From Alistipes sp. (GTDB lineage: Bacteria > Bacteroidota > Bacteroidia > Bacteroidales > Rikenellaceae): DNA of 47,059 bases. The position numbers and the translations under genes are program-made. Below the pieces are notes generated by a model. The model was not told where the DNA came from. It searched no databases and saw nothing but the letters and a program-made list of their open reading frames with translations. The stretch spans positions 1 to 47,059 of the forward strand of contig JAGBAX010000010.1 in the NCBI GenBank assembly GCA_017938765.1. The letters are read 5' to 3'. Shown here in pieces: positions 9,601 through 17,856 of this stretch (positions are counted from its first letter, which is position 1; the number at the start of each line of letters is the position of its first letter).

Positions 9601-10841
9601 CTATCAACAGTAATATAGAGGCGGGTATTGTCAGTAGGGTAATCTGACAGCTGGAGATAGTTGTTTGTCTTGGCGTTTGTAATGTATCCAGACTTTGCAT
9701 CGCCATCATAATCTACACCATTATAGAGGTCAAAAGCATTGCCCTGCTTGCTAAGGATAAGCGGCTGAATCATATACTGATACTTGCTCTTATCTGTAAT
9801 GATTGGGTGATAGAGATAGTCGCCAATCTTAACAACCTCGGTATATGATGCGTAAGGGAAGTTTGAAGAGAAGTAACAACCCAAAGCATAGTTAAGGTCG
9901 CTTGCTGCGATAGTTACGATATCGCCCGCGTTAAGGGTTGATGCATCACGAACAAGAGTCCACTTCTCGCTTGGAACTACACCTTCCATATTTACATTAA
10001 AGCGAGTAACCACACCTGCCTCAAAAGCGAGTGACTTCTCGGCTGGGATTGTACCACTCTTAACATAGAGGTGCTTGTTAGTGAGAATTACAACGCTATA
10101 GCTGTCGCCAGCCTCAAGGGTTGTTGGCAGAACGGTGAAGTATACCACATCAGCAGATGTTGTAACGCTAACGGTGCTAACGCCCTGATTAACAGTAAGC
10201 TGCTCTGGGTTTGTGAGGTCTGTAGTAACTCTACCCGCAAGAGTCTTGCCATCAGCAGTGAACTCTACCTTCTCAACGCTCTCGCCAGCGGCAAGATTAA
10301 GGTTCTTAATTGTCATCTTTGCAACGGCAGCCAAACGAGTAAACTGTACATACTGCGCCTCGGTAGGCTGAGCAGTAGTCTCAACTGGCTTTGAGACCAT
10401 AAGGTCTGCTGTTGGGTCATAAGACTCCTCTGCCATAGTCTGCTCTGCAGGCAGAGCAAGAACAGCAGAGCTGACATTCTCGGCCGATACAAAACCTGCC
10501 TCTGGGTAGACAACAACATACTGATAAGTAGCCTTGCCTGGGTTTGCAGCCAATTCAGCCTTGATGCTTGCCTTACCCTCAACATTCTCATAGATTACAT
10601 TTGTTGCCTCTGCAAGAGCATCTGTCTGCTCAAGAACGGCGAAAGTCTCGTTCTCGCTCCAGCTAAAGATTGGGGTCTCGCCAGAAGTATCTACAGAGGT
10701 ACGGGTAGACTCGGCAACAAAATTTACAACAACATTGCCCTTAACAACCTCATTTGTTACCTCCTCAAAATTGTTCTGGCATGATGTAAGAGCCACTGCA
10801 GCTACTGCAACAACTCTCAAAAGATTAATCATTCGTTTCAT
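6690..10841 (-). CDS. Giant modular fimbrillin-like lipoprotein with duplicated supermodules
   Basis: A 1383-aa lipoprotein (lipobox LTSC, Cys21). Residues about 30-287 are fimbrillin-like. After this a four-part unit repeats: A, a beta-rich domain starting with W-LV-DASTL-GD (about 293-467, 763-915, 1226-1383); B, a BACON/Ig-like domain (490-572, 940-1019); C, an OB-fold-like domain starting xVAQFI/ISIAEFI (577-675, 1024-1125); and D, an Ig-like domain ending in an Ile/Leu-rich strand (680-757, 1130-1218). The order is Fim-[ABCD]-[ABCD]-A with a period of about 465 residues. Module boundaries are by eye. No catalytic site is evident; an adhesive or glycan-binding role is likely but unproven. 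Confidence 0.82.
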   Translation of the reverse strand: MKRMINLLRVVAVAAVALTSCQNNFEEVTNEVVKGNVVVNFVAESTRTSVDTSGETPIFSWSENETFAVLEQTDALAEATNVIYENVEGKASIKAELAANPGKATYQYVVVYPEAGFVSAENVSSAVLALPAEQTMAEESYDPTADLMVSKPVETTAQPTEAQYVQFTRLAAVAKMTIKNLNLAAGESVEKVEFTADGKTLAGRVTTDLTNPEQLTVNQGVSTVSVTTSADVVYFTVLPTTLEAGDSYSVVILTNKHLYVKSGTIPAEKSLAFEAGVVTRFNVNMEGVVPSEKWTLVRDASTLNAGDIVTIAASDLNYALGCYFSSNFPYASYTEVVKIGDYLYHPIITDKSKYQYMIQPLILSKQGNAFDLYNGVDYDGDAKSGYITNAKTNNYLQLSDYPTDNTRLYITVDSESGVATVVASDSDDPKALKYRSYNGGTYTSYRRFGFVSDASAEEYHDVCIYKLEGKTSEVPVAGAVVTVPEEDEKVVIPVEGVAEATVLEDVKFTYVGDWNIAVSSSADWLTLEYADGVLRYSAEANDGAVRYATVTISATHEGEEAKSWTVNVVQKGVPVKVTVAQFIEKEVDPNVEYEVTGILKKKATSASGSTTIADIEGNEATFKYIDMENGDAFCNNESIKEGDIVTIVAAVSDEATGGSTSAHAICKGYYNISATAESDLVAYTGGSVTLNLSKKGTLNPGDISCTVNEDFAEVEYTTNADEATVTLAANEGAPRQVIATFTDGIATATVAIVQSADTTKGNTWALVTDASTLEVGDQVIIAAKDYDVALSTTISSDRRSAVDITKLGNYYLTPAATAQTLILANGSVGGTFSFYDATNEGFLVSSSTSSYHLKNQAYIDENTSFAISIADGVATIGNTTGDYKDNKINYREGSNYFYSGTSTKQPVCLYRLVGVKGTVPVVPADITVPTGTNKVVVPEEGTAVETPIDEVVFNYVGEWNIEATSEAEWINFEFNKANNCLTYTAQANEGVVRETTATITATMDGQEPLTWSFNILQKGKPQEISIAEFINKPVDVNVTYKLTGIVTKLAENYSTNGYVLSDENGKTAKINYLKDEAGNAIWGHNDIKIQLGDVITVTTVVTSAATGGNSSYPSILKGYYRLTATASDSVEYLGGNITVNVNVVKSGYITAPTAISSAEVATDGNPITGYTFTDNGDGTATAVVSFGENTTSSSRMAELTFSAGSPLTVNTTITLMQDVNPTLKKGWWLVTDVNDLQAGDKVIIAATGVDYAISTATYTNSRKSTTITKVGAALENVSSSVQQYALEVDANDLYSFKGTLGTDANKYIYASSSTSNSYMKVSSTLNDNGKFTIAIASDGAATVIAQGTNTRNQMQYNNKTTSAPAFCCTDGSLGAVCLYKLYE

Positions 10842-10856
10842 AGCCTAATCAATTTT

Positions 10857-11000
10857 TTAGAGATCAGTATCCAAGTCGTTATAGCTGGTAGTCTGTCCAG
10901 CATCGCCTGCATCGCCATAGCTTAGAGCAAATCCTCTCTCAACCTCAAGATCCTGTATCTCCAACACAGGAACTGAATACTTTTTAATTGTGTTCTTCAT
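10857..11000 (-). CDS. Small 47-aa protein between surface lipoproteins
   Basis: This short minus-strand frame begins MKNTIKKYSVPVLEIQDLEV and continues with a Gly/Ala/Asp-rich end containing ALSYGDAGDAG. It is 39 bases after the LRR lipoprotein and 15 bases before the 1383-aa lipoprotein, with no competing signal. Short proteins of the form MKK-x-Y-x-x-P-x-(I/V/L)-E with an acidic, Gly-rich tail recur beside fimbrillin and LRR genes in Bacteroidales as far as I recall, but I know of no assigned function. There is no signal peptide. It could be a co-translated regulator, a chaperone-like peptide or a modified peptide precursor. Confidence 0.75.
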   Translation of the reverse strand: MKNTIKKYSVPVLEIQDLEVERGFALSYGDAGDAGQTTSYNDLDTDL

Positions 11001-11039
11001 AATAAATGGAAATTAGTATGTGTTTTGATATGTTATCGC

Positions 11040-13796
11040 TTATTGAGCCTTCTGCTTCCACTCTGTAGGGATGTTGTCATAGTCTGACAGACCAGTACAG
11101 CCTATAAAGCAAGCCTCGTGGGCAGTTCTGTTGCTTGGTATACGAGGGAAGTCTGTGCCCTGCGTACGCTCGTAGAGGTGAATCTTCTGCTCGCCAATCA
11201 TTGTATATGGGCTCTCGCCAGTAAGCGCCGTACAGCCCTCAAAGCAATTATTGATAAAGCTGATGCGACGAACTGTATCAAATAGTCCCGCAGGCAAGCT
11301 CTTCAGTGACGAGCAGCCGTAGAAACATCTGGCAAAAGTTATACTTGTTGTTGTAGTGCCTATAGCCGCAAAGAGCTTCTCTGGGATACTCTCAAGTGAC
11401 TTACAGCCTGAGAAGGTCTCCTCAAAGGTGCTAATCTTAGGGTTGGCAGCAAAGAAGTTCTCCGGAATGCTCTTAAGAGCAGTACAGCCTAAGAACATCT
11501 TGTTTACATAAGTAAGATTTTTGCACGAAGCCAAAAGGTTCTCTGGCACTGACTCTAACGCGGTGCAGTCAATAAATGCACCAGCAAAGTGGGTAATGCC
11601 AGTGTTGGCAGCAAAGAGCTCCTCTGGAAGGGTTTTAAGAGATTTACAACCCTCAAAGGTCTGCGAGAACTTCAGCTTTGCAGTGCCAAAAGGCTTAAAG
11701 AGGTCGGCAGGAATGCTCTCCAACTTAGTGCAGTTGTAGAACAGGCCCTTCATAGAGGTTACCGAAGTGGTCTGAGGGAAGATGCTGCCCTCAATCTTTT
11801 TCAGCTCTGTACAGCCCATAAATGCTGTCTCAAACGCTGTGGCAGGCACCTTTGTGCAAGTCGCAAACAGACCTGCAGGGATAGTCTCAATTCCCGACTT
11901 GTAGAACAGACAGCTATAACCGTCTGATGAAACATCCGTAACGTGGTCAAAGAGCTTTGCAGGCACTGTTTTCAGATTTGGACACTCCGCAAAGATATAT
12001 GAATAGTTTGCCAAGTCGTAATCTCGTACATCGTCAAAAAGAGTCTCAGGAACAGATGTGATAGCCGTATTTGCAAACATAGACTCAAACTCGTACGCTG
12101 TAGACAGACCCCTTAGTAGACCTGCAGGGATTGTGCGCAGCTGTGTACAGTCAGCAAAGCAGTATGGGAACGATTTTACCGCTGTCAAACCGTCAAAAAC
12201 ACCCTCCTCTACATCAGTGAGCGAGCTACAACCCTGGAACACCGAGCCGATAGTCTTAACCTTTGTCAGACCCTTGAATGTATCCCTCTTTACGCTTCTG
12301 ATATTGGATGAAAGGTAGAACAGCGCCTCAAGGTTAGTCACTTCGCTACAGTTCTCAAACATTGCCACCGGAATCTCGGTAAGCGAGAGACAACCTGCAA
12401 ACATATACTTAATGTTGGTAGCAGATGTCGCCTTCTCCATCAGTTTTTGAGGGATACGCTCCAAGTTGGTACAAGCATAGCAAACACCCTCATAGTTAGT
12501 AGCAATACTATTAGCGGCAAAAATCCTCTCTGGAATAGATGTGATAGCGGTTGCTCCAAAGATATACTCAAAGCGGGTAATGTTCTGATTGTGAGCAAAC
12601 AGTCCCTCTGGAATAGAGCGAAGATTTCCCTCAGCAATAGGACCCTCAAGCGCGGCAGGGTAGCTTGAGAGATAGTTTCCTGCATTTATTACCAGCGCTG
12701 CGTCATCAACTACAAAGTTTGTACCTGCGCCATAGAATGTATAGTAAAACTCCTCTGCCAATGGAGAGTTTGCAAACAGATTTTCAGGAATCTGGCTTAG
12801 CGATGTGGTGTAGCGGAAGCAATTTGAGAACTTCTTTGCCTTAGCCGCGTACTGGAACAGCCCCTCAGGAATCTGTTTTAGACTCTCGCAACCTAAGAAT
12901 GCCGCCACAAACGAGCCTACATCACTAAATGAGCCTGCATAGTCCGCAGGTATAGACTCAAGATTGATACAGCCCTTGCACATATTTGCTGCATTCTTGT
13001 AGCCCATCTTTCCCCACGAGATGATGCGCTTCAACTCTGGGCAGACCTTGTCGTTATTGCTAAATTCAAGGTTGTGGATATCCTCGCCAGAGATGATAAT
13101 GGTGTATAGGCCTGGCTCTGCATAATCCTTATAAACTCGCTGCCCCTCATATGTGCCTGCCTGACTTCCGTCTCCAAAATCGGCAGTCATCTTACCTCCA
13201 TTTTGAAGAGTAAGCACTGGAGCAGCAATCACACGCTGGTTTGGCTCTGTGGTCTCAACCTCATAGATAAGCTCCTCTGTATCAGAGCCTACCTGCCATA
13301 CCACAATCGAGTCCTCGGCAATATTCTCGCCCTTACCAACCTTTACGGTAAGTGTTCCCTTGCGCTCTAACTTGTCAGCGCTCTGGCTGAATGTTATCAA
13401 CAGCTTGTTGTCGCTACGCTCGGCAGTAAACCATGTTTCGCCAGAGGTTGTAATCTCCCACTCCCAAGCAGGGTCAACATCCATAGAGATGCTCTCTACA
13501 CCTCCATCATAACTGGCAAAAGCATAGTTAGTGCCAAACTCAATATAAGCAGGCTCTGTCGGCTCAGTCGGACCATCAGGGCCATCTGGCTCATCTGGCT
13601 CTTTTGGGCCATCTGGATTGTCTGGATTGTCTGGATTGTCTGGATTGTCTGGGTCGTCAGGGTTGTCTGGATTAGATGGCTCTTCAGTACCGTTCCCCCC
13701 CCCATTTTGGTTTGGGTTGTCTATCTCACCTCCTGGTGTACACGATAGAGCCACTAACGCAAATAATAGTGCATACAATACGCTCTTGATTTTCAT
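11040..13796 (-). CDS. BspA-like LRR lipoprotein with BACON-like N-terminal domain
   Basis: A 918-aa lipoprotein with lipobox ALSC (Cys19). It has a Gly-rich spot (residues 32-34) encoded by nine consecutive G, then a low-complexity Asp/Asn/Pro spacer (about 40-82) encoded by 9-base tandem repeats. Residues about 85-170 resemble a BACON domain (FASYDGGVESISMDVDPAWE). After a PKD-like segment around 195-240, about 25 leucine-rich repeats of roughly 24 residues follow, with LxSIPExLFA and FxGCxxL motifs, ending near 880. It differs from the LRR protein at 1715 in repeat type and lacks a fimbrillin domain. It is the first gene of the surface operon. Confidence 0.9.
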   Translation of the reverse strand: MKIKSVLYALLFALVALSCTPGGEIDNPNQNGGGNGTEEPSNPDNPDDPDNPDNPDNPDNPDGPKEPDEPDGPDGPTEPTEPAYIEFGTNYAFASYDGGVESISMDVDPAWEWEITTSGETWFTAERSDNKLLITFSQSADKLERKGTLTVKVGKGENIAEDSIVVWQVGSDTEELIYEVETTEPNQRVIAAPVLTLQNGGKMTADFGDGSQAGTYEGQRVYKDYAEPGLYTIIISGEDIHNLEFSNNDKVCPELKRIISWGKMGYKNAANMCKGCINLESIPADYAGSFSDVGSFVAAFLGCESLKQIPEGLFQYAAKAKKFSNCFRYTTSLSQIPENLFANSPLAEEFYYTFYGAGTNFVVDDAALVINAGNYLSSYPAALEGPIAEGNLRSIPEGLFAHNQNITRFEYIFGATAITSIPERIFAANSIATNYEGVCYACTNLERIPQKLMEKATSATNIKYMFAGCLSLTEIPVAMFENCSEVTNLEALFYLSSNIRSVKRDTFKGLTKVKTIGSVFQGCSSLTDVEEGVFDGLTAVKSFPYCFADCTQLRTIPAGLLRGLSTAYEFESMFANTAITSVPETLFDDVRDYDLANYSYIFAECPNLKTVPAKLFDHVTDVSSDGYSCLFYKSGIETIPAGLFATCTKVPATAFETAFMGCTELKKIEGSIFPQTTSVTSMKGLFYNCTKLESIPADLFKPFGTAKLKFSQTFEGCKSLKTLPEELFAANTGITHFAGAFIDCTALESVPENLLASCKNLTYVNKMFLGCTALKSIPENFFAANPKISTFEETFSGCKSLESIPEKLFAAIGTTTTSITFARCFYGCSSLKSLPAGLFDTVRRISFINNCFEGCTALTGESPYTMIGEQKIHLYERTQGTDFPRIPSNRTAHEACFIGCTGLSDYDNIPTEWKQKAQ
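13612..13676 (-). repeat. 9-bp tandem repeats encoding an Asp-Asn-Pro spacer
   Basis: The plus strand shows repeated ggattgtct units, perfect in the centre and degenerate at the edges. They encode the DNP-type spacer between the membrane anchor and the BACON-like domain. Copy number could vary without changing the reading frame. Confidence 0.8.
13695..13703 (-). repeat. Homopolymer tract G9 in the LRR lipoprotein gene
   Basis: Nine consecutive C on the plus strand encode Gly32-Gly34 just downstream of the lipidated cysteine. A slip of one base would frameshift almost the entire protein, so this is a candidate contingency tract. Confidence 0.7.
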
Positions 13797-14191
13797 ATGT
13801 TTATCTCTTTTTTGAAACTTTCTACACTAACGCGACTAAAAAAAATACAAACGGGATGAATGCACAGCCAAGCCATATACATTCACCTATTTTCAAACAT
13901 ATTTTGGTTTAGGAGTCCCAACAAAACGCAGTGGGCTGTTCATTCAGTACACCAATTCTTACTCACCAACCTCACCAAATGCGGTTGCAAATATATAAAA
14001 ATTTTTTAATCACAAAAACTTTTACATCAACAATACTCGCTGAGAGCCAGACAACTAACACAAAAAAATGCGGTTGAGAATTTAGATTTTTAGCGCATAA
14101 CACTCTTTCTAACCCAATTTTTTTCGTATATGCTCTGCGTTTCCCACTTTTTTTACTACCTTTACTACAAAATTTAAACGACTTTTGAACA
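13797..14191. other. 395-bp divergent intergenic region
   Basis: It separates the minus-strand surface operon from nfo. On the minus strand TATATTTG (13988-13995) is a plausible -7 box, with a TTTG-like box about 17 bases upstream (14013-14016), which is short. This would give the LRR gene a leader of about 185 bases. For nfo, TACCTTTA (14157-14164) is a near-consensus -7 box. The long leader contains no open frame I would support and no clear hairpin. Confidence 0.5.
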
Positions 14192-15043
14192 ATGAAATAT
14201 TTTGGAGCGCACGTAAGTGCAGCGGGTGGTGTGGATGTTGCACCCCGCAATGCCAAGGCTATAGGCGCTACAGCCTTTGCACTCTTTACTAAAAATCAGC
14301 GCCAGTGGATAGCTCCGCCTCTTACCGTAGAGCAGTGCGAGAAGTTTAAGACAGCGTGTGCCGAGTGTGGATATGCTCCGCATCAGATTCTTCCGCACGA
14401 CAGCTATCTTATCAACCTCGGACATCCTGAGGCTGAGGGGCTTAACAAGTCGCGCGAGTCGTTTTTTGAGGAGATGGCGCGCTGTGAGGCTCTTGGTCTT
14501 GACCGCCTTAACTTCCACCCTGGTAGCCACTTGAATAAGATTACATCCACTCTCTCGCTTGATCGCATTGCCGAGAGTATCAATATGGCGCTTGACCGCA
14601 CACATGGCGTTACGGCAGTGATTGAGAATACGGCGGGTCAAGGCTCAAACCTCGGCTTTGCGTGGGAACACCTCGCCTATATCATTGAGCGTGTGGAGGA
14701 TAAGAGTCGCGTGGGCTACTGCATAGATACTTGCCATAGCTTTGCTGCGGGGTATGATTTGAGTACAACAGAGGCTTGCCAGAAGACCTTTGCCGAGCTT
14801 GATAGCATTGTAAGCCTCAAGTACCTGCGCGGAGTGCACCTTAACGATGCTCTCAAGCCTCGTGGTAGCCGCGTAGACCGCCACGCACCGCTGGGCGAGG
14901 GTACTATCGGTTGGGACTGCTTTAAGTTTATTGCAACAAGTCCTCTGTTTGATGATGTTCCGATAGTGCTTGAGACGCCTGACGAGAGTCGCTGGCCAGA
15001 GGAGATTGCAAAGTTGAAATCATTTAGTGAGGGTATATTATGA
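14192..15043 (+). CDS. nfo: Endonuclease IV (AP endonuclease)
   Basis: A 283-aa member of the TIM-barrel AP endonuclease family that nicks DNA 5' of abasic sites in base-excision repair. The Zn-binding and catalytic motifs are all visible in order: N-terminal [45 protein letters not shown]...[14 protein letters not shown] and VLETPDE. The length matches the family. The last 4 bases overlap the start of the next gene (ATGA), so translation is probably coupled, although the glycerophosphodiesterase has no obvious functional link. Confidence 0.97.
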   Translation: MKYFGAHVSAAGGVDVAPRNAKAIGATAFALFTKNQRQWIAPPLTVEQCEKFKTACAECGYAPHQILPHDSYLINLGHPEAEGLNKSRESFFEEMARCEALGLDRLNFHPGSHLNKITSTLSLDRIAESINMALDRTHGVTAVIENTAGQGSNLGFAWEHLAYIIERVEDKSRVGYCIDTCHSFAAGYDLSTTEACQKTFAELDSIVSLKYLRGVHLNDALKPRGSRVDRHAPLGEGTIGWDCFKFIATSPLFDDVPIVLETPDESRWPEEIAKLKSFSEGIL

Positions 15044-15963
15044 AAAGGTCTTTAACTCTTCTTGTTTTTGCATTAGTAGCACTTACTGCAGCCGCACAGA
15101 GCCGTGCAGAGCGCATCTTAACGGAGATTCGCAATCCAAAGTCAAAGTATGTCGTCGTTATTGCCCACCGCAGTGACTGGCGACACTATCCAGAGAACTC
15201 ATTAGCCGCTATGGAGGGCGCAATAGCTATGGGTGTGGATATGGTGGAGATAGATGTTCAGCGAACTAAAGATGGAGTACTTGTCTGCTGTCACGACAAC
15301 TCTGTAGACCGCACAACAACGGGCAGGGGCAAGGTAAACGAGCTGACATCGGACTATATTGCAACGCTCAAGCTCAAGACCAAGCAGGGTGTAACGGAGT
15401 ATGGTATGCCGACCCTTGCTCAGGCGCTTGACCTCTGCCGAGGTAGGGTGCTGATAAATATTGACAAGGGCATGAACTACTACGACCAGATACAGGCGAT
15501 GCTTGCCGAGAGGGATATGGTGGAGCAGGTGGTTATCAAGAGTAGCAAAAAGCCTACGACTGTCGCTAAATATTTTGCAAAGCATAGCCAGAATATGCTC
15601 TATATGCCGATTATCAACTACCGCGCAAAGAATTGGGAGAAGCATGAGCCGCTCTTTGAGAGCTACCTCGCATCTGATGTTCCTACAATAGCCTACGAAA
15701 TCTGTTGGGATAGTAGCCTTAAGGGCGAGCGCAAAATCTTCAACCGTGTAGTTAAGAGTGGCGCAAAGCTCTGGGTGAATACCCTCTGGGACTCTATCTG
15801 TGGTGGTAAGGAGCATAGTTTTGCAGACAACAACGCCCTTAACGGCAACGAGCACAAAATCTACGGCACACTGCTCAAGTATGGCGTTACGATGATTCAA
15901 ACAGACCGTCCACAGCTACTTCTGGACTACCTTGAGAGCCAAGGACGACACACACTACCATAG
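15040..15963 (+). CDS. Secreted glycerophosphodiester phosphodiesterase
   Basis: A 307-aa GDPD-family enzyme, expected to hydrolyse glycerophosphodiesters to glycerol-3-phosphate and an alcohol. A cleavable signal peptide (ending near TAAAQS) places it in the periplasm. Active-site motifs are present: [25 protein letters not shown] and [11 protein letters not shown], corresponding to the conserved His, Glu/Asp metal ligands and second His. The next gene, one base downstream, is a GlpT-like carrier, so the pair likely scavenges phospholipid head groups: periplasmic hydrolysis, then uptake of the phosphorylated product. Confidence 0.92.
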   Translation: MKRSLTLLVFALVALTAAAQSRAERILTEIRNPKSKYVVVIAHRSDWRHYPENSLAAMEGAIAMGVDMVEIDVQRTKDGVLVCCHDNSVDRTTTGRGKVNELTSDYIATLKLKTKQGVTEYGMPTLAQALDLCRGRVLINIDKGMNYYDQIQAMLAERDMVEQVVIKSSKKPTTVAKYFAKHSQNMLYMPIINYRAKNWEKHEPLFESYLASDVPTIAYEICWDSSLKGERKIFNRVVKSGAKLWVNTLWDSICGGKEHSFADNNALNGNEHKIYGTLLKYGVTMIQTDRPQLLLDYLESQGRHTLP

Positions 15964-15964
15964 T

Positions 15965-17350
15965 ATGGGACTGTTTTCTAAAATAGGCAACTTTTACGCT
16001 ATCAGCGCCCCAGCACCACTATCTGACGATGTTGGCACACCAAAGGGGGACAAGCGCTACCGCCGATTGGCCTTTGAGTCGTTTGTGGCAGCGACAGTTG
16101 GCTATAGCCTCTACTATGTCTGTCGCACGAGCCTCAATGTGATGAAAAAGCCGATTATTGACTCTGGCTTTTTAGATGCGGCGGAGCTTGGTGTTATCGG
16201 CTCGGCGCTGCTCTTTGCATACGCCATTGGTAAGGCTGTAAATGGCTTTGTGTGCGACTACTGCAACATCAAGCGATTTATGGCTACGGGACTTGCGGTG
16301 TCGCTTACAGTAAACCTCGCAATGGGTCTGCTGGGCTTTGTAGATAGCGCAGTGCCTACAGCGGTAATCTTCGGAATCTTCGTTGTTCTGTGGGCCATAA
16401 ATGGCTGGTCGCAGAGTATGGGCTCGCCGCCTGCTATTATATCGCTATCAAGATGGTTTCCACTCTCGCGCAGGGGAACATTCTACGGAATCTTCTCGGC
16501 AAGCCATAACTTGGGAGAGTTCTTCTCGTTCCTCTTTGTGGGTAATGTAGTCCTTGCAGCGGGTTGGCAGTGGGGCTTTGTAGGCTCGGCCGTTGCGGGT
16601 GCTTTGGGTGTTGTGCTGGTGCTATTTCTGCTTCATGACACCCCGCAGTCAAAGGGACTACCCGCTATAGAGACCATCGCCCATGAGAAGGCACAGAGTG
16701 ACTTGAGTACACGCGAAATACAGCGACAGGTGCTTCTGACACCTGCGGTGTGGGTGCTTGCGGGTGCAAGTGCATTTATGTATATCAGCCGCTATGCGAT
16801 AAATGGTTGGGGAGTGCTCTTCCTTGAGGAGGTCAAGGGCTTTGATAGCCAAACGGCAGTCTGGATTGTCTCTATAAATGCTCTATTAGGTATCTTTGGC
16901 ACAGTGCTGTCGGGTTGGTTCTCGGATAGCCTCTTTAAGGGCGATAGGCGAGTGCCAGCACTGATTTTTGGTGTTGTGAATACCGTTGCGCTACTGCTCT
17001 TTGTCTATGGAGGTAATGCTCTGTGGGTCAATGTGTTGGCAATGTCGCTCTTTGGCGTGGCTATGGGTGTGCTGATATGCTTCCTTGGCGGACTTATGGC
17101 TGTAGATATTGTTCCGCGCAGGGCTACGGGCGCGGCATTAGGCATTGTTGGCGTGGCGTCGTATATTGCGGCAGGACTGCAGGATGTTATTAGCGGATGG
17201 CTTATTGAGAGTAATACAACAATGCTCGCTGACGGTAGCCGAGAGTATGATTTTACACTGGCAACGATGTTCTGGATAGCAGCCTCTGTCGTTTCGTTCC
17301 TGCTACCACTATTAAATTGGAGATATGGCAAAAAAGATAGAGAAGACTAA
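15965..17350 (+). CDS. GlpT/UhpC-type organophosphate:phosphate antiporter (MFS)
   Basis: The reading frame extends 11 codons further upstream into the previous gene, but the ATG at 15965, one base after its stop, gives a 461-aa protein starting MGLFSKIGN that fits the family. It has about 12 membrane segments. Both substrate-binding arginines of the OPA family have counterparts: one in GYSLYYVCRTSLNVMKK and one in FMYISRYAINGW (compare GlpT Arg45 and Arg269). Glycerol-3-phosphate is the likely substrate, given the adjacent secreted GDPD, but hexose phosphates or a sensor role like UhpC cannot be excluded. It overlaps ybaK by 26 bases. Confidence 0.88.
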   Translation: MGLFSKIGNFYAISAPAPLSDDVGTPKGDKRYRRLAFESFVAATVGYSLYYVCRTSLNVMKKPIIDSGFLDAAELGVIGSALLFAYAIGKAVNGFVCDYCNIKRFMATGLAVSLTVNLAMGLLGFVDSAVPTAVIFGIFVVLWAINGWSQSMGSPPAIISLSRWFPLSRRGTFYGIFSASHNLGEFFSFLFVGNVVLAAGWQWGFVGSAVAGALGVVLVLFLLHDTPQSKGLPAIETIAHEKAQSDLSTREIQRQVLLTPAVWVLAGASAFMYISRYAINGWGVLFLEEVKGFDSQTAVWIVSINALLGIFGTVLSGWFSDSLFKGDRRVPALIFGVVNTVALLLFVYGGNALWVNVLAMSLFGVAMGVLICFLGGLMAVDIVPRRATGAALGIVGVASYIAAGLQDVISGWLIESNTTMLADGSREYDFTLATMFWIAASVVSFLLPLLNWRYGKKDRED

Positions 17351-17822
17351 CGCCGCACGACTGCTCGATAGGGCAAAGATTGCCTATGAGCTTGTGCCAT
17401 ACGAGGTTGACGAGAATAACCTTGCAGCGACGCATGTGGCAGAGCAACTGGGCGAGCCTATAGAGCGCGTCTATAAGACCCTTGTGCTTCGTGGCGACAG
17501 AACGGGACACTTTGTCTGCATCGTTCAGGGCGACAGAGAGGTTGACCTTAAGGCGGCGGCAAAAGTCTCTGGTAATAAGTCTGCTGAGATGATACCTATG
17601 AAAGAGTTGCTCCCCACTACGGGATATATTCGCGGAGGGTGTACAGCGATAGGTATGAAAAAGCGATTTCCAACATTTATTGATACAACTGCAACGGCCT
17701 TTGACTATATCTATGTCAGTGCGGGTGTTCGCGGTCTGCAACTCAAGCTTAACCCAACGGACCTTATCGCCTTTGTGGGTGCGCAAGTTGCCGATATAGA
17801 GAGTGTTGCAGAATTGGAGTAG
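17325..17822 (+). CDS. ybaK: Cys-tRNA(Pro)/Cys-tRNA(Cys) deacylase YbaK
   Basis: A 165-aa trans-editing enzyme of the YbaK/EbsC family that hydrolyses mischarged Cys-tRNA(Pro). Family features are the early Thr/Asn-Ala-Ala start, the conserved catalytic-site lysine in RVYKTLVLRG, GDREVDLKAAAK, and the C-terminal GGCTAIGMKKRFPTFID motif. Length is as usual. It overlaps the 3' end of the transporter gene by 26 bases, so it is likely expressed from the same transcript; a new promoter begins inside its 3' end. Confidence 0.95.
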   Translation: MAKKIEKTNAARLLDRAKIAYELVPYEVDENNLAATHVAEQLGEPIERVYKTLVLRGDRTGHFVCIVQGDREVDLKAAAKVSGNKSAEMIPMKELLPTTGYIRGGCTAIGMKKRFPTFIDTTATAFDYIYVSAGVRGLQLKLNPTDLIAFVGAQVADIESVAELE

Positions 17823-17836
17823 AATGACTATATTTG
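17806..17836 (+). promoter_or_regulatory. Promoter of the DUF1963 gene
   Basis: TTG (17806-17808), 20 bases, and TATATTTG (17829-17836) match the Bacteroidetes promoter pattern. The -33 box lies inside ybaK. The start codon at 17857 is about 14 bases from the expected transcription start. Confidence 0.65.
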
Positions 17837-17856
17837 CATAACAAAACAGTATAACT

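Noticed and set aside
15932-15964. Upstream start of the organophosphate carrier
   Set aside because: It would overlap the end of the GDPD gene and adds a charged tail not seen in the family; ATG at 15965 is better placed.
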